From contig NZ_FOOY01000011.1 of the NCBI RefSeq assembly GCF_900113325.1, positions 1 to 64,000 of the forward strand: a DNA stretch of 64,000 nucleotides. Reading direction: 5' to 3'. Shown piece by piece: positions 16,471 through 24,996 of this stretch. Source of the DNA: Sporolactobacillus nakayamae (GTDB lineage: Bacteria > Bacillota > Bacilli > Bacillales > Sporolactobacillaceae). The position numbers and the translations under genes were made by a program. The notes under the pieces are model-generated. The model was not told the DNA's origin and did not search any database. It saw only the letters and a list, made by a program, of their open reading frames with translations. The stretch's first letter is position 1. Each line of letters opens with the position of its first letter.

Positions 16471-17325
16471 ATTAAATCTTCTTTTTTTACGATTACGATC
16501 ATAATTATCAGCTCGATTCTGTACGGTATCGGCATTAATTGGTTTCTAATTCCGGCCAATGTTTATTCGAGCGGATTCGGCGGTTTGTCCCAACTGATTG
16601 CAACAACCGTACACCAGTTTTATCCGGCATTATCAATTTCAAATATGGTCGGTGTGCTCTACCTCGTGTTTAATATACCTGTGCTCGTTTTGGCATGGCA
16701 TGCACTTGGGCGGAAATTTGTCAGCTATACAATACTGAGCGTTATTTCATGCTCTGTTGCGCTTCACTTTATTCCAAACATTGATTTTTCATCCAATGTA
16801 CTTTTGAATGCCATTTTCGGCGGCATTTTTTGTGCGTCCGGGGTTGCCCTGACGCTTCGATCAGGTGCGTCAACGGGCGGGCTCGATGTGATTTCGCTGG
16901 TTATGATTCGGAAAACCAATTTTTCATTTGGCCGGATCAGCCTGAGCTTCAACGTGATGATCACGGTCATTGCCGGGATTGCCTTCGGTGTAGAAAAATC
17001 GCTGTATACATTGATCAGCTTATATACGAATGCCAAAGTTGTCGACACCATTTATACAAGCAAATTCAAAATACAGCTCACGATGGTCATCGATGGAGAC
17101 CGTCTGGATACGGTTAGGAGCCTCGTTCTAAAGCATACGAAACACGGCCTGACCTATACCGAGGCAAGAGGCGGCTACACCGATAATAAAAAACAGATCA
17201 TTTATACCGTGATTACACGCGATGAACTTCCGCAACTGGCGGCACTCATCCATCAAGCCGATTCCTCATCATTTATCACCATTCAGAATGTTGGCGAAGT
17301 GAAAGGCAAATTTTTAATGCAGTAG
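16471..17325 (+). CDS. YitT family membrane protein (DUF2179), probable ATT start
   Basis: The frame carries a complete YitT-type protein: an N-terminal segment with I-G-I-N-W-F-L-I-P-A-N, about five membrane segments, a G-A-S-T-G-G-L-D motif and a C-terminal DUF2179 domain. Homology clearly begins before the first common start codon (TTG 16585). The only suitably placed initiator behind GGGAAGGCGAG is ATT at 16471, giving 284 residues, close to B. subtilis YitT (280). ATT initiation is rare, so either it is genuine or an ATG/GTG has been lost. Function of the family is poorly known. Confidence 0.75.
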   Translation: MKSSFFTITIIIISSILYGIGINWFLIPANVYSSGFGGLSQLIATTVHQFYPALSISNMVGVLYLVFNIPVLVLAWHALGRKFVSYTILSVISCSVALHFIPNIDFSSNVLLNAIFGGIFCASGVALTLRSGASTGGLDVISLVMIRKTNFSFGRISLSFNVMITVIAGIAFGVEKSLYTLISLYTNAKVVDTIYTSKFKIQLTMVIDGDRLDTVRSLVLKHTKHGLTYTEARGGYTDNKKQIIYTVITRDELPQLAALIHQADSSSFITIQNVGEVKGKFLMQ

Positions 17326-17400
17326 CCGTTCGCTCCTTTCCTTAGAAAAGACGGCCATTTCTGAAAGGATGACTTCTCTTTTAGAAAATATACGATTTCT

Positions 17401-17681
17401 GCCTTGCTAGTATGAAGATATGGTCATAAGAGGCTAATTCCCAATCCGTTCTGATCGGTTGAGCGATTAGGTAGGCATCTGATCTGATAAATAGACGGAG
17501 AAATTCCGCTTAATTAGAAAATAAGCGAAAAAAAAGCTTGAATAGACGGAAAAATTCCGCTTATCGAATCGAAAAACGTGAAAATGGAGAGTTTTGTTTT
17601 GCATAAGCGGAAAAATTACCCTTATTTACCGGCGAATAAGTGCTATGGTGCATATAAACGGAAAAACTCCGCTTATTTTAT
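17401..17681. repeat. Interspersed palindromic repeat, copy A
   Basis: The longest shared form. Four imperfect palindromes of the type ACGGAGAAATTCCGCTTA have their CGG cores at 17496, 17547, 17608 and 17659 (steps 51, 61, 51). Left part GCCTTGCTAG...GGTCATAAG is shared with copies B and D; ATTCCCAAT...GATCGGTTG is shared with copy E. No coding frame or terminal transposon repeat is seen. It lies in the intergenic space before the glutaredoxin gene. Confidence 0.8.
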
Positions 17682-17777
17682 TGCTAGGAAATTATAAAGA
17701 TCGACTTGTGGCTAACTCTCCTTTAAACGATTCATTATACAATTAAGAAAAAGCTTATGAGCATAATACTTTTCTAT

Positions 17778-17807
17778 ATACCTATAGGGGTATACACTAT
17801 AGGTGTA
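17778..17807. promoter_or_regulatory. CstR-type operator (first)
   Basis: ATACCTATAGGGGTAT (17778-17793) is a near-palindrome of the CsoR/CstR operator form with ATACC and GGTAT ends. A weaker dyad TACACTATAGGTGTA (17793-17807) adjoins it. It precedes the glutaredoxin gene. Confidence 0.72.
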
Positions 17808-17834
17808 ATAGAAGTTTAGATTTAGTCTTGAGGC

Positions 17835-17861
17835 AGTTTGCCGGTGATGAACCGTCAAACT
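17835..17861 (+). other. Hairpin in the glutaredoxin leader
   Basis: AGTTTG-C-CGG pairs with CCG-T-CAAACT across a 7-base loop, enclosed by CTTGA and TCAAG. No T-run follows directly, so it is not a standard terminator; role unknown. Confidence 0.35.
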
Positions 17862-17904
17862 TCTGATTTGTCAAGAGCTTAAAAAAATTAAAAAGGAGTG
17901 ATGA

Positions 17905-18141
17905 ATGATGAATGAAATTACTGTGTATACAACGAACACTTGTCCTTATTGCCATATGGTGAAAAATTTTCTGAAACAACAGGGACTATCATTTAAGGAA
18001 ATCAATGTACAAGAAGATCAGATTGCGGGTCAACATCTTGTGGAAACAACCGGACAAATGGGTGTGCCACAAACAAATGTGAATGGTCAATGGGTACTCG
18101 GATTTGATCCTAATCGAATCATGAGTTTTGTTCACGCATAA
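17905..18141 (+). CDS. Glutaredoxin-family thiol protein
   Basis: A 78-residue protein with the dithiol motif T-C-P-Y-C (C13, C16) and the family's V-P-Q-T-N-V-N-G-Q-W-V-L-G-F substrate-binding stretch. It is likely to reduce or carry disulfides and persulfides in the cytoplasm. It stands behind a CstR-type operator as the first gene of the sulfur cluster. AAGGAG at 17893-17898 serves ATG 17905 or 17908. Confidence 0.87.
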   Translation: MMNEITVYTTNTCPYCHMVKNFLKQQGLSFKEINVQEDQIAGQHLVETTGQMGVPQTNVNGQWVLGFDPNRIMSFVHA

Positions 18142-18244
18142 GCTTGTTTGACCGTCAATAGGACGAAGAATCAATCATTGACCAAAAAGAGAAAGCGAAC
18201 CCATCTTCTCGATTTTTGATTGGTGAGAAAAGCTTGAAAATATT

Positions 18245-18260
18245 ATACCCCCATAGGTAT
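18245..18260. promoter_or_regulatory. CstR-type operator (second)
   Basis: ATACCCCCATAGGTAT has the ATACC...GGTAT ends of CsoR/CstR sites and lies about 60 bases before the large disulfide reductase gene. Confidence 0.78.
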
Positions 18261-18319
18261 AATATTGCTGAACGTTGGCGGATTCATCACCATGAATTCA
18301 TGCACCGGGAGGGCTTATT

Positions 18320-20788
18320 GTGAAACAGCGAATCATTATTGTCGGCGGCGTTGCCGGTGGTGCGAGTGTAGCGACACGACTCAGGCGACTAAATGAAGAA
18401 AATGAAATTGTCATGTATGAAAAAGGCGCTTACATTTCTTTTGCTAATTGCGGGCTTCCATATTATGTCGGTGGAACAATCCGTGAAAAAGATGCGCTGC
18501 TTGTCGAATCGGTTGAGAACATGGTCAAGGAATTCAATATTGAGGTGCACAACAACACAGAAGTGGTTGATGTAGATCCGGAAAAACACATGATTACAGT
18601 AAAAAATGTGTTGACCGGTGAAGTGTCAACCGATCAATACGACCGTTTGATCCTTTCCACAGGGGCAAAACCGATTGTTCCTAAGATTCAAGGACTTGAT
18701 CACGCGGATAATGTCTTTTCCGTACGGAATATACCGGATGTTGAACGAATAAAAAATTATATCGATGCCCATACAGTGCACAGAGCTGCGGTGATCGGTG
18801 GCGGTTTTATTGGGCTGGAAATGACTGAAAACCTTGCAGATCTCGGTTTGGAGGTCACACTGGTTGAAGCGAGTCCGCAAGTGATGGCTCCGCTTGATTT
18901 TGAAATGGCGCAATTTGTTCATGAGCAAATTGAACTTCATGGTGTTCAACTGATCTTAAATGATGGTGTCGCGCGTTTTTCAGACAATGGGCATACGGTA
19001 GTGCTGAGCAGCGGCAAAGAAATTGACACCGACCTGACCGTGATGGCAATTGGCGTCTTACCCGACAGTACGTTGGCGAAGAAAGCCGGTGTGAAGACAG
19101 GGATTAAGGGTGCAATCGTTGTTAACGAGCATTTTGAAACGAGTGTTCCGGATATTTTTGCGATTGGTGATGTGATTGAAGTTAAAGATTTCATCACCGG
19201 CACGCAAACGTTAATTCCTCTTGCCGGCCCGGCAAATCGTCAAGGACGGTTTCTCGCAGATTATCTTAATGGATTGGATGCGAAGAATCCGCCTGTGCAG
19301 GGAACAGCCGTGGCAAAAGTTTTTGCACTCACCGTGGCGACCACAGGGAAAAACGAGCGCCTTTTGAAACAGGCCGGTATAGCCTACCAGGTCGTTCATT
19401 TACACCCCAATTCCCATGCTGGCTATTATCCTGGCGCAGCACCGATTGAATTGAAAGTGATCTATGATGAACAGGGGAAAATTCTCGGTGCGCAAGCTAT
19501 TGGTACAGAAGGGGCGGACAAACGCATCGACATGATTTCGGCAGTCATGCGTTTAAACGGATCAATTGAGGATCTTCAGTTGGTTGAAGTGGCGTATGCG
19601 CCACCGTATGCATCGGCAAAAGATCCGGTCAACTATGCAGGTTACATCGCTGCCGATCAGCGTCAAGGTTTAGTGAAGACAATTGAATGGCATGAGGTCG
19701 ACGCACTGATTGAGAACCATGCGTATTTCTTGGATGTACGCGAATCATTTGAGCTTGCTGCCGGAACACTTCCGGGCAGTCATCATATTCCGCGAGGCGA
19801 ATTAAGAGGGCGGCTGGCGGAACTTCCAAAGGGCCAGCCGATTTACGTTTATTGCTCTGTAGGGCTTCGCGGTTATAATGCGGCGCGCATTTTGGCACTG
19901 AATGGTTTTGATGTCTCTAATCTTGACGGCGGTTTAAAAACTTATGAACAGGCCAAATATGAGACGGGTCAATGGAAAGCACAGCTTCATCTTGCAGCTC
20001 AAAGTGAATCAGCTTCAACAACTGTGCAGCAAGCACCGCAATGTACAAAAATTGAAGTAGATGCTTGCGGGCTGCAGTGTCCTGGCCCCATTCTCAAGGT
20101 CAAGCAATCCATGGAGAAGATGAATATGGGAGACGTCCTACAAGTTCAGGCCTCTGATTTTGGCTTTCATAAGGATATTGTTGCCTGGGCCAATGCAACA
20201 GGTAATCAGTTGCTGACAAACAACATTGTTGGTAATAAGGTGGTTGCGACGCTGGCGAAAGGATCCAAGGCTAACCGTGATCATTCGGCTCAGGTCGTGC
20301 AAACGGCTCAGAATTTTGGCGGTGCTACGACGATGGTGGTTTTTGACGGTGATTTGGATAAAGCAATCGCAACGTTTATTATTGCGACCGGAGCGGCTGC
20401 GATGGGTAAGCCGGTCACGCTTTTCTTCACCTTCTGGGGGCTAAATATTATTAAGAAACATGCCAATCCGAAGATCAGCAAGTCGGGAACCGACAAACTG
20501 TTCAGTATGATGCTGCCAAAGAGCGCGGATCATCTGCCGCTCTCACGGATGAATATGGGCGGTATGGGACCGAAAATGATAAAAAAGGTCATGGCTGACA
20601 AGAATGTTGACAGTCTTGCTGTTATGATCGAACGTGCCAAACAGCTTGGTGTTAAAATGGTCGCTTGTACTATGAGTATGGAGTTAATGGGCATTGCACG
20701 TGAAGAAATCATCGATGGCGTTGAATTCGGCGGTGTGGCCAGCTATTTAGGCGAAGCGGCAAAATCAAATGTGAATCTATTTATTTAA
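18320..20788 (+). CDS. Four-domain CoA-disulfide reductase / rhodanese / TusA / DsrE-like protein
   Basis: An 822-residue fusion. Residues 1-~450: FAD/NAD(P)H disulfide oxidoreductase with G-G-V-A-G-G and active C44 in F-A-N-C-G-L-P-Y. ~460-550: rhodanese with C512 in Y-C-S-V-G-L-R-G-Y. ~575-645: TusA with C583 and C587 in D-A-C-G-L-Q-C-P-G-P-I. ~665-822: DsrE2-type domain (T-M-V-V-F-D-G-D-L-D-K-A). Together these suggest reduction of CoA or other persulfides and disulfides and passing of sulfane sulfur between cysteines. GTG 18320 follows GGGAGGG. Regulated by the operator 60 bases upstream. Sequence order is visible; the combined reaction is inferred. Confidence 0.9.
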   Translation: MKQRIIIVGGVAGGASVATRLRRLNEENEIVMYEKGAYISFANCGLPYYVGGTIREKDALLVESVENMVKEFNIEVHNNTEVVDVDPEKHMITVKNVLTGEVSTDQYDRLILSTGAKPIVPKIQGLDHADNVFSVRNIPDVERIKNYIDAHTVHRAAVIGGGFIGLEMTENLADLGLEVTLVEASPQVMAPLDFEMAQFVHEQIELHGVQLILNDGVARFSDNGHTVVLSSGKEIDTDLTVMAIGVLPDSTLAKKAGVKTGIKGAIVVNEHFETSVPDIFAIGDVIEVKDFITGTQTLIPLAGPANRQGRFLADYLNGLDAKNPPVQGTAVAKVFALTVATTGKNERLLKQAGIAYQVVHLHPNSHAGYYPGAAPIELKVIYDEQGKILGAQAIGTEGADKRIDMISAVMRLNGSIEDLQLVEVAYAPPYASAKDPVNYAGYIAADQRQGLVKTIEWHEVDALIENHAYFLDVRESFELAAGTLPGSHHIPRGELRGRLAELPKGQPIYVYCSVGLRGYNAARILALNGFDVSNLDGGLKTYEQAKYETGQWKAQLHLAAQSESASTTVQQAPQCTKIEVDACGLQCPGPILKVKQSMEKMNMGDVLQVQASDFGFHKDIVAWANATGNQLLTNNIVGNKVVATLAKGSKANRDHSAQVVQTAQNFGGATTMVVFDGDLDKAIATFIIATGAAAMGKPVTLFFTFWGLNIIKKHANPKISKSGTDKLFSMMLPKSADHLPLSRMNMGGMGPKMIKKVMADKNVDSLAVMIERAKQLGVKMVACTMSMELMGIAREEIIDGVEFGGVASYLGEAAKSNVNLFI

Positions 20789-20940
20789 TCAGATCAAATC
20801 ATTGAATAACTCCCCTCTTGATAGGGTCAGGTGATCGATTAAACGCGTAGGAGCAAGACTCCTGCGGGTTGCTCTGATTTACCTGGTTTTAAAAATATGT
20901 TAAAGAGTATACCAGTATCGATAAAAAAAGGAGGCAGCTC

Positions 20941-21204
20941 ATGGAGTATACATCGCAAATGACCAATCGATTGAAACGGATTGATGGGCAAATCCGTGGA
21001 ATTATTCACATGATGGAACAGGGGGAAGACTGCCGCAATGTGGTCACTCAGATGACGGCCGCACGATCAGCAATGGATCGTGCACTGGGTCTAGTCATTG
21101 GCAAGAATCTTGAAGCTTGCTTGCGGGAACAGATTGAAAACGGTGAAGGATCAGCTGAATCAATGATAAACGAAGCGGTACAAATGCTGGTGAAAAGCCG
21201 TTAA
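20941..21204 (+). CDS. cstR: CstR-type persulfide-sensing repressor
   Basis: An 87-residue all-helical DUF156/CsoR-family repressor. It has C31 and C60, exactly the two reactive cysteines of CstR, while the position of the copper-binding histidine of CsoR is N56. CstR senses hydropolysulfides and persulfides through these thiols and then leaves its operator. Neighbouring genes all deal with sulfane sulfur, and three CstR-type sites lie in the cluster. It is preceded by AAAAGGAGG. No strong operator is seen just before this gene. Confidence 0.88.
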   Translation: MEYTSQMTNRLKRIDGQIRGIIHMMEQGEDCRNVVTQMTAARSAMDRALGLVIGKNLEACLREQIENGEGSAESMINEAVQMLVKSR

Positions 21205-21250
21205 AGAACCAAGATAAAGTGAGTCCAACGGCGTAAGGAGGAAATCAGTC

Positions 21251-21571
21251 ATGAGATGCATGTTCTTTTGCAAACCAAGAATCAAGAAGATAAGCACTTC
21301 AGAGCTAAAGGAAGTCTACTTGCCGAGTAAAAAGGGTCACTATTTTCTTGATGTACGCACAAAAGCAGAATTCAACGGTCAGTCAATTCCGGGGTTTGTC
21401 AATATTCCATTGCAAACCCTGCACAATCATCTCAATAAGATTCCGAAAGAAAAAGAAGTGGTTGTCATTTGTCAAAGTGGTATGAGAAGTTCGATGGCCT
21501 GTAAGATTTTGAAAAAAGCAGGTTATGAAAAAGTGACTAATGTGCGTGGCGGAATGAATCGCTGGTTTTAA
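21251..21571 (+). CDS. Single-domain rhodanese-like sulfurtransferase
   Basis: A 106-residue protein with one rhodanese fold: F-L-D-V-R-T-K-A-E-F, the active loop C-Q-S-G-M-R-S with C74, and a closing R-G-G-M-N-R-W. An N-terminal tail with two extra cysteines (C3, C7) precedes it. It transfers sulfane sulfur to or from thiol partners. It lies 46 bases after cstR behind AAGGAGG. Confidence 0.88.
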   Translation: MRCMFFCKPRIKKISTSELKEVYLPSKKGHYFLDVRTKAEFNGQSIPGFVNIPLQTLHNHLNKIPKEKEVVVICQSGMRSSMACKILKKAGYEKVTNVRGGMNRWF

Positions 21572-21589
21572 TTTTTTATTGGGGAAAAT

Positions 21590-21605
21590 ATACCTATATG
21601 GGTAT
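21590..21605. promoter_or_regulatory. CstR-type operator (third)
   Basis: ATACCTATATGGGTAT, again with ATACC and GGTAT ends, lies 55 bases before the second small rhodanese gene and shows a second promoter within the cluster. Confidence 0.75.
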
Positions 21606-21660
21606 TTGGATGCGCGGTTTTTGATAAAAAATAAAAAGTTGTTCCAAGGAGGAAACCTGC

Positions 21661-21981
21661 ATGTATGAAGAGTGGACACCCGAAGAAGTTGAGCAACGGA
21701 TACGCAGTCATGCGCCAGTAAGTATTATTGACGTTCGCGAACCATTTGAATTTGTTGAAGGGCACATTCCTGGTGCCAAGAATATTTCGGTTAATGGAAT
21801 CCAGAACCGACTCGATGAAATCAACAAAAATCAAGAACATATCATTGTTTGTCATTCCGGAAGCAGAAGCGGTGTGGCTTCTGCCATTTTGTCCGCAAAT
21901 GGATTTAAGGTCAAAAATATGACAGACGGGATGATGAACTGGCACGGACCGATCGAATTTTACGAGGGGGAAACTCAATGA
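21661..21981 (+). CDS. Single-domain rhodanese-like sulfurtransferase
   Basis: A 106-residue rhodanese with I-I-D-V-R-E-P-F-E-F, G-H-I-P-G-A and active loop C-H-S-G-S-R-S (C64). The gene follows CAAGGAGG and overlaps the next reductase gene by four bases, so the two products are made together and may act in series. Confidence 0.9.
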   Translation: MYEEWTPEEVEQRIRSHAPVSIIDVREPFEFVEGHIPGAKNISVNGIQNRLDEINKNQEHIIVCHSGSRSGVASAILSANGFKVKNMTDGMMNWHGPIEFYEGETQ

Positions 21982-23627
21982 AATACGTCATTATTGGAGG
22001 AGTTGCCGGCGGTATGTCGGCAGCCACACGTCTGCGCCGATTGAATGAAGATGCGGAGATTATTGTCTTGGAACGTGGTCCTTATGTTTCTTTTGCCAAT
22101 TGTGGACTTCCTTATTTTATTGGCGGCGTGATTAAAGAACGTTCGAAGCTGCTCGTGCAAACGGCGGAAAAGCTGTATCAGCGCTTTCGTCTGGACGTGC
22201 GGCCAGAAAACGAAGTCACACATATCGATCGAAAACTAAAGAAGGTGATCATTAATCATCATGGAAAGACTTATGAAGAGACCTATGATGTGCTGATTCT
22301 CTCAACAGGCGCGCACCCGATGCGTCCGCCAATTGAAGGAATCGACCAAGCAGACAATTTGTTCACGCTGCGTGACGTTCCGGATGCTGAAGGCATTGTT
22401 CAATACCTGCAGCAGCATAAAGCGGATCGTGCGGTGATCGTTGGTGCCGGTTTTATCGGCATTGAAATGGCCGAGAATCTGGCAGAACGCGGACTTAAAG
22501 TGACGATCGTTGAACGAGAGCATCAAGTCCTTCCTCCGCTTGATCCGGAAATGGCGATTATGATTGAAGCTGAACTGAAAAAGCACAACATTGAGGTGCT
22601 CAAAGGAAAAACAGTAACGAGTTTTGAGAAAAAAGGCGCGGTTCTTGTTCTCGATGACGGCACGCGCAAGCAGACGGATCTGACGCTGTTATCGGTCGGT
22701 GTTGTTCCGGAGTCATCCTTAGCTGATCACGCGGGCTTGGCACTTGGCATTCGTCGAAGCATATCGGTGAATGATCAATTACAGACTAGTGATCCAAACA
22801 TCTATGCGATTGGAGATGCAATAGAGGTTGCTCAAACGGTCGGCGGTCGGGCAGCAGTTATACCGCTTGCTTCTCCGGCCAATCGGCAGGGACGCATGGT
22901 TGCTGATATTTTAAGCGGGATGAAACGCAGTTACAAGGGCACTCTAGGTACATCCATAGTGAAAGTCTTTGATTGGTCTGCAGCTGTAACCGGATTGAGT
23001 GAGAAACTATTGCAGCGATTCAATATCCCCTACGAAGCGCTGCACACGAGCCCGCCGGATCATGCAACCTATTATCCGGGCAGTTCGCAGATGACGCTAA
23101 AGCTGCTCTTTGATCCTGAAACAGGGAAGATACTGGGTGCACAGGCGGTCGGCGAGAAGGGAATCGATAAGACTATTGATATACTTGCCACAGCAATTCA
23201 TGGACAGATGACTGTCAATGATCTGACCGCGCTGGAACTCGCTTACGCTCCGCCATTTAGTTCGGCAAAAGCACCGATTAATTTGATCGGCTATGCTGCA
23301 GAAAATGTGATGGACGGCAATGTGCAGAATAGTCAATGGAACGAAGTCGATCAGTTGGTGAAGCAGGGAGCAATGCTGATTGATGTTCGAACGGAACAAG
23401 AATACGGGAGCGGAACCATTCAGGGGGCAGTGAATATTCCCTTAGACGATCTACGTGAACGGGTAAGTGAAATCCCGAAAGATCGTGATCTGATTGTGAC
23501 GTGTCAGGTAGGGCTTCGCGGCTATCTTGCGGCGCGTATTCTTGCTCAGAAAGGCTATTCAGTAAAGAATCTGGATGGAGGCTATAAATTATACAAGAGT
23601 GTTTTTGCAAAAAAATACAGTAATTGA
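21978..23627 (+). CDS. cdr: CoA-disulfide reductase with C-terminal rhodanese domain
   Basis: A 549-residue FAD enzyme with V-I-I-G-G-V-A-G-G, active C42 in S-F-A-N-C-G-L-P-Y-F (C43 in S. aureus CoADR), a second nucleotide-binding site, and a rhodanese domain from ~460 with C509 in C-Q-V-G-L-R-G-Y. It reduces CoA disulfide or persulfide with NAD(P)H. It parallels the first two domains of the large protein upstream, so the cluster has two reductases. Coupled to the rhodanese gene by ATGA overlap. Confidence 0.9.
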   Translation: MKYVIIGGVAGGMSAATRLRRLNEDAEIIVLERGPYVSFANCGLPYFIGGVIKERSKLLVQTAEKLYQRFRLDVRPENEVTHIDRKLKKVIINHHGKTYEETYDVLILSTGAHPMRPPIEGIDQADNLFTLRDVPDAEGIVQYLQQHKADRAVIVGAGFIGIEMAENLAERGLKVTIVEREHQVLPPLDPEMAIMIEAELKKHNIEVLKGKTVTSFEKKGAVLVLDDGTRKQTDLTLLSVGVVPESSLADHAGLALGIRRSISVNDQLQTSDPNIYAIGDAIEVAQTVGGRAAVIPLASPANRQGRMVADILSGMKRSYKGTLGTSIVKVFDWSAAVTGLSEKLLQRFNIPYEALHTSPPDHATYYPGSSQMTLKLLFDPETGKILGAQAVGEKGIDKTIDILATAIHGQMTVNDLTALELAYAPPFSSAKAPINLIGYAAENVMDGNVQNSQWNEVDQLVKQGAMLIDVRTEQEYGSGTIQGAVNIPLDDLRERVSEIPKDRDLIVTCQVGLRGYLAARILAQKGYSVKNLDGGYKLYKSVFAKKYSN

Positions 23628-23743
23628 TACAAAGGGTAAGCCATCATTCGATTGAATCAGCCGAGCTGACGGACCAGATGGGAATCCATTCTGAGCAATT
23701 AGCTATATCTGCCTATCAAGATGGATCGGTGTTACGAAAAATA

Positions 23744-23777
23744 GGAGGACACCTCTGGAGTACCGGAGGTGTCCTCC
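23744..23777 (+). terminator. Strong hairpin after the sulfur cluster
   Basis: GGAGGACACCTC and GAGGTGTCCTCC form a perfect 12-bp stem with a 10-base loop, followed by TTAT rather than a full T-run. Likely terminator, possibly bidirectional. Confidence 0.65.
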
Positions 23778-23887
23778 TTATCATTCATAGTGGGCCTTGC
23801 TAATATAAAAAAATAATATGATACAATTGATTTCGGTAAGTAAGCGAAAAATCATAAACAAAGATGTTGAAGTGGGGGAATAAATTT

Positions 23888-24691
23888 TTGACTGCTCAAC
23901 CGTTAAACCCGATCGCTATTCATCTTGGCCCGATTCAAATTTATTGGTATGGTATTATTATTGCCTGTGGCGCGTTGCTTGGTTTGATAATTGCCGTGCG
24001 TGAAGGCAACAGACGTGGTATTCCCAAGGATACATATATCGACCTCATTATGTTTGCCGCACCGATTGCCGTCATTTGTGCCCGCATTTATTATGTCGCT
24101 TTTGAATGGTCTTTCTATTCGCAACATCCATCACAAATCGTAGCCATATGGAACGGTGGCATTGCCATTTATGGCGCTTTGATTGGAGGGGCAGTCACGA
24201 CGATTGTATTTTGTCGTATGCGTCATCTGTCGTTCTGGAAGATTGCCGATGTTATTGCACCGAGTGTGATTCTCGGACAGGCACTTGGACGTTGGGGTAA
24301 TTTTATGGATCAGCAGGCTCACGGTGGCCCGACGACCCGAGCCGCGCTTGAGCGTATGCATCTTCCGGATTTTATTGTCAATCAGATGCTGATTAACGGC
24401 ACCTACTATGTTCCGACTTTTCTATATGAGTCGCTCTGGGATTTTGCAGGCTTTATCCTCCTCCTTATACTAAGGCGGGTGAATTTGCACCGTGATGAGC
24501 TTTTTATGTCCTATATCATTTGGTATTCGCTCGGCCGCTCGTACATTGAAGGTCTAAGGACAGACAGTCTGATGCTAGGGCCACTGCGTGTCTCTCAATG
24601 GCTGGCAGTCGTACTGATCATTATCGGTGTCGGGCTGATCCTGTTCTGGAGAGTGAAAAAAGAGAAACGTCCGTATTATCTAGATACTTGA
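23888..24691 (+). CDS. lgt: Prolipoprotein diacylglyceryl transferase
   Basis: A 267-residue membrane enzyme that attaches diacylglycerol to the lipobox cysteine of exported prolipoproteins. The Lgt signature is present around [14 protein letters not shown], with the early I-Y-W-Y-G-I-I-I and the later [15 protein letters not shown] 23888 is preferred: it gives the normal family length and lies 9-10 bases after GGGGG. ATG 23864 is an alternative without a good site. Standalone gene. Confidence 0.92.
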   Translation: MTAQPLNPIAIHLGPIQIYWYGIIIACGALLGLIIAVREGNRRGIPKDTYIDLIMFAAPIAVICARIYYVAFEWSFYSQHPSQIVAIWNGGIAIYGALIGGAVTTIVFCRMRHLSFWKIADVIAPSVILGQALGRWGNFMDQQAHGGPTTRAALERMHLPDFIVNQMLINGTYYVPTFLYESLWDFAGFILLLILRRVNLHRDELFMSYIIWYSLGRSYIEGLRTDSLMLGPLRVSQWLAVVLIIIGVGLILFWRVKKEKRPYYLDT

Positions 24692-24857
24692 TCATTTCAT
24701 GAGTTAATAGCACAATCGGTTATATTCTTATAAATGTAAGGTTAATCTTTTGATTGATAGTTATTAGACGATCAAATAAACCTGCTCTTGCAGTTAAATA
24801 GATTAAAAAATAGCCATAAAATCTGAACTGACTCCGTCAAGTCAGTCATGAATGTTT

Positions 24858-24933
24858 CTTTGGGCAAGGGACCCTCACCTAATCTTTTTGTGGATTAAAT
24901 GCCGATAAATTTTTTCTGTCCCAAGGCAGGTGA
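24858..24933 (+). other. Possible pseudoknot in the leader of the ClC gene
   Basis: CTTTGGG (24858-24864) can pair with CCCAAGG (24920-24926), and TCACCT (24875-24880) with AGGTGA (24928-24933). The two helices interlock as in an H-type pseudoknot. GGGAC/GTCCC (24868-24872/24918-24922) is a competing pairing. The fold ends 63 bases before the start codon. I do not match it to a known riboswitch class; it may be chance. Confidence 0.35.
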
Positions 24934-24996
24934 AGAATTATAATGAAGCTAATGAAATTGAACTAATGATACAAGTAATTGAAGAGAAGTGATGAA

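Noticed and set aside
16585-17325. YitT-type gene starting at TTG 16585
   Set aside because: It would drop the first membrane segment and the conserved I-G-I-N-W-F-L-I-P region, and it has no ribosome binding site.
17401-17681. Repeat family as insertion sequences
   Set aside because: No copy has a coding frame or clear terminal inverted repeats; at most they are non-autonomous elements.
20909-20918. ATACCAGTAT before cstR as a fourth CstR operator
   Set aside because: It has the ATACC half but lacks the GG of the other half and is too short; the three other sites are much better.
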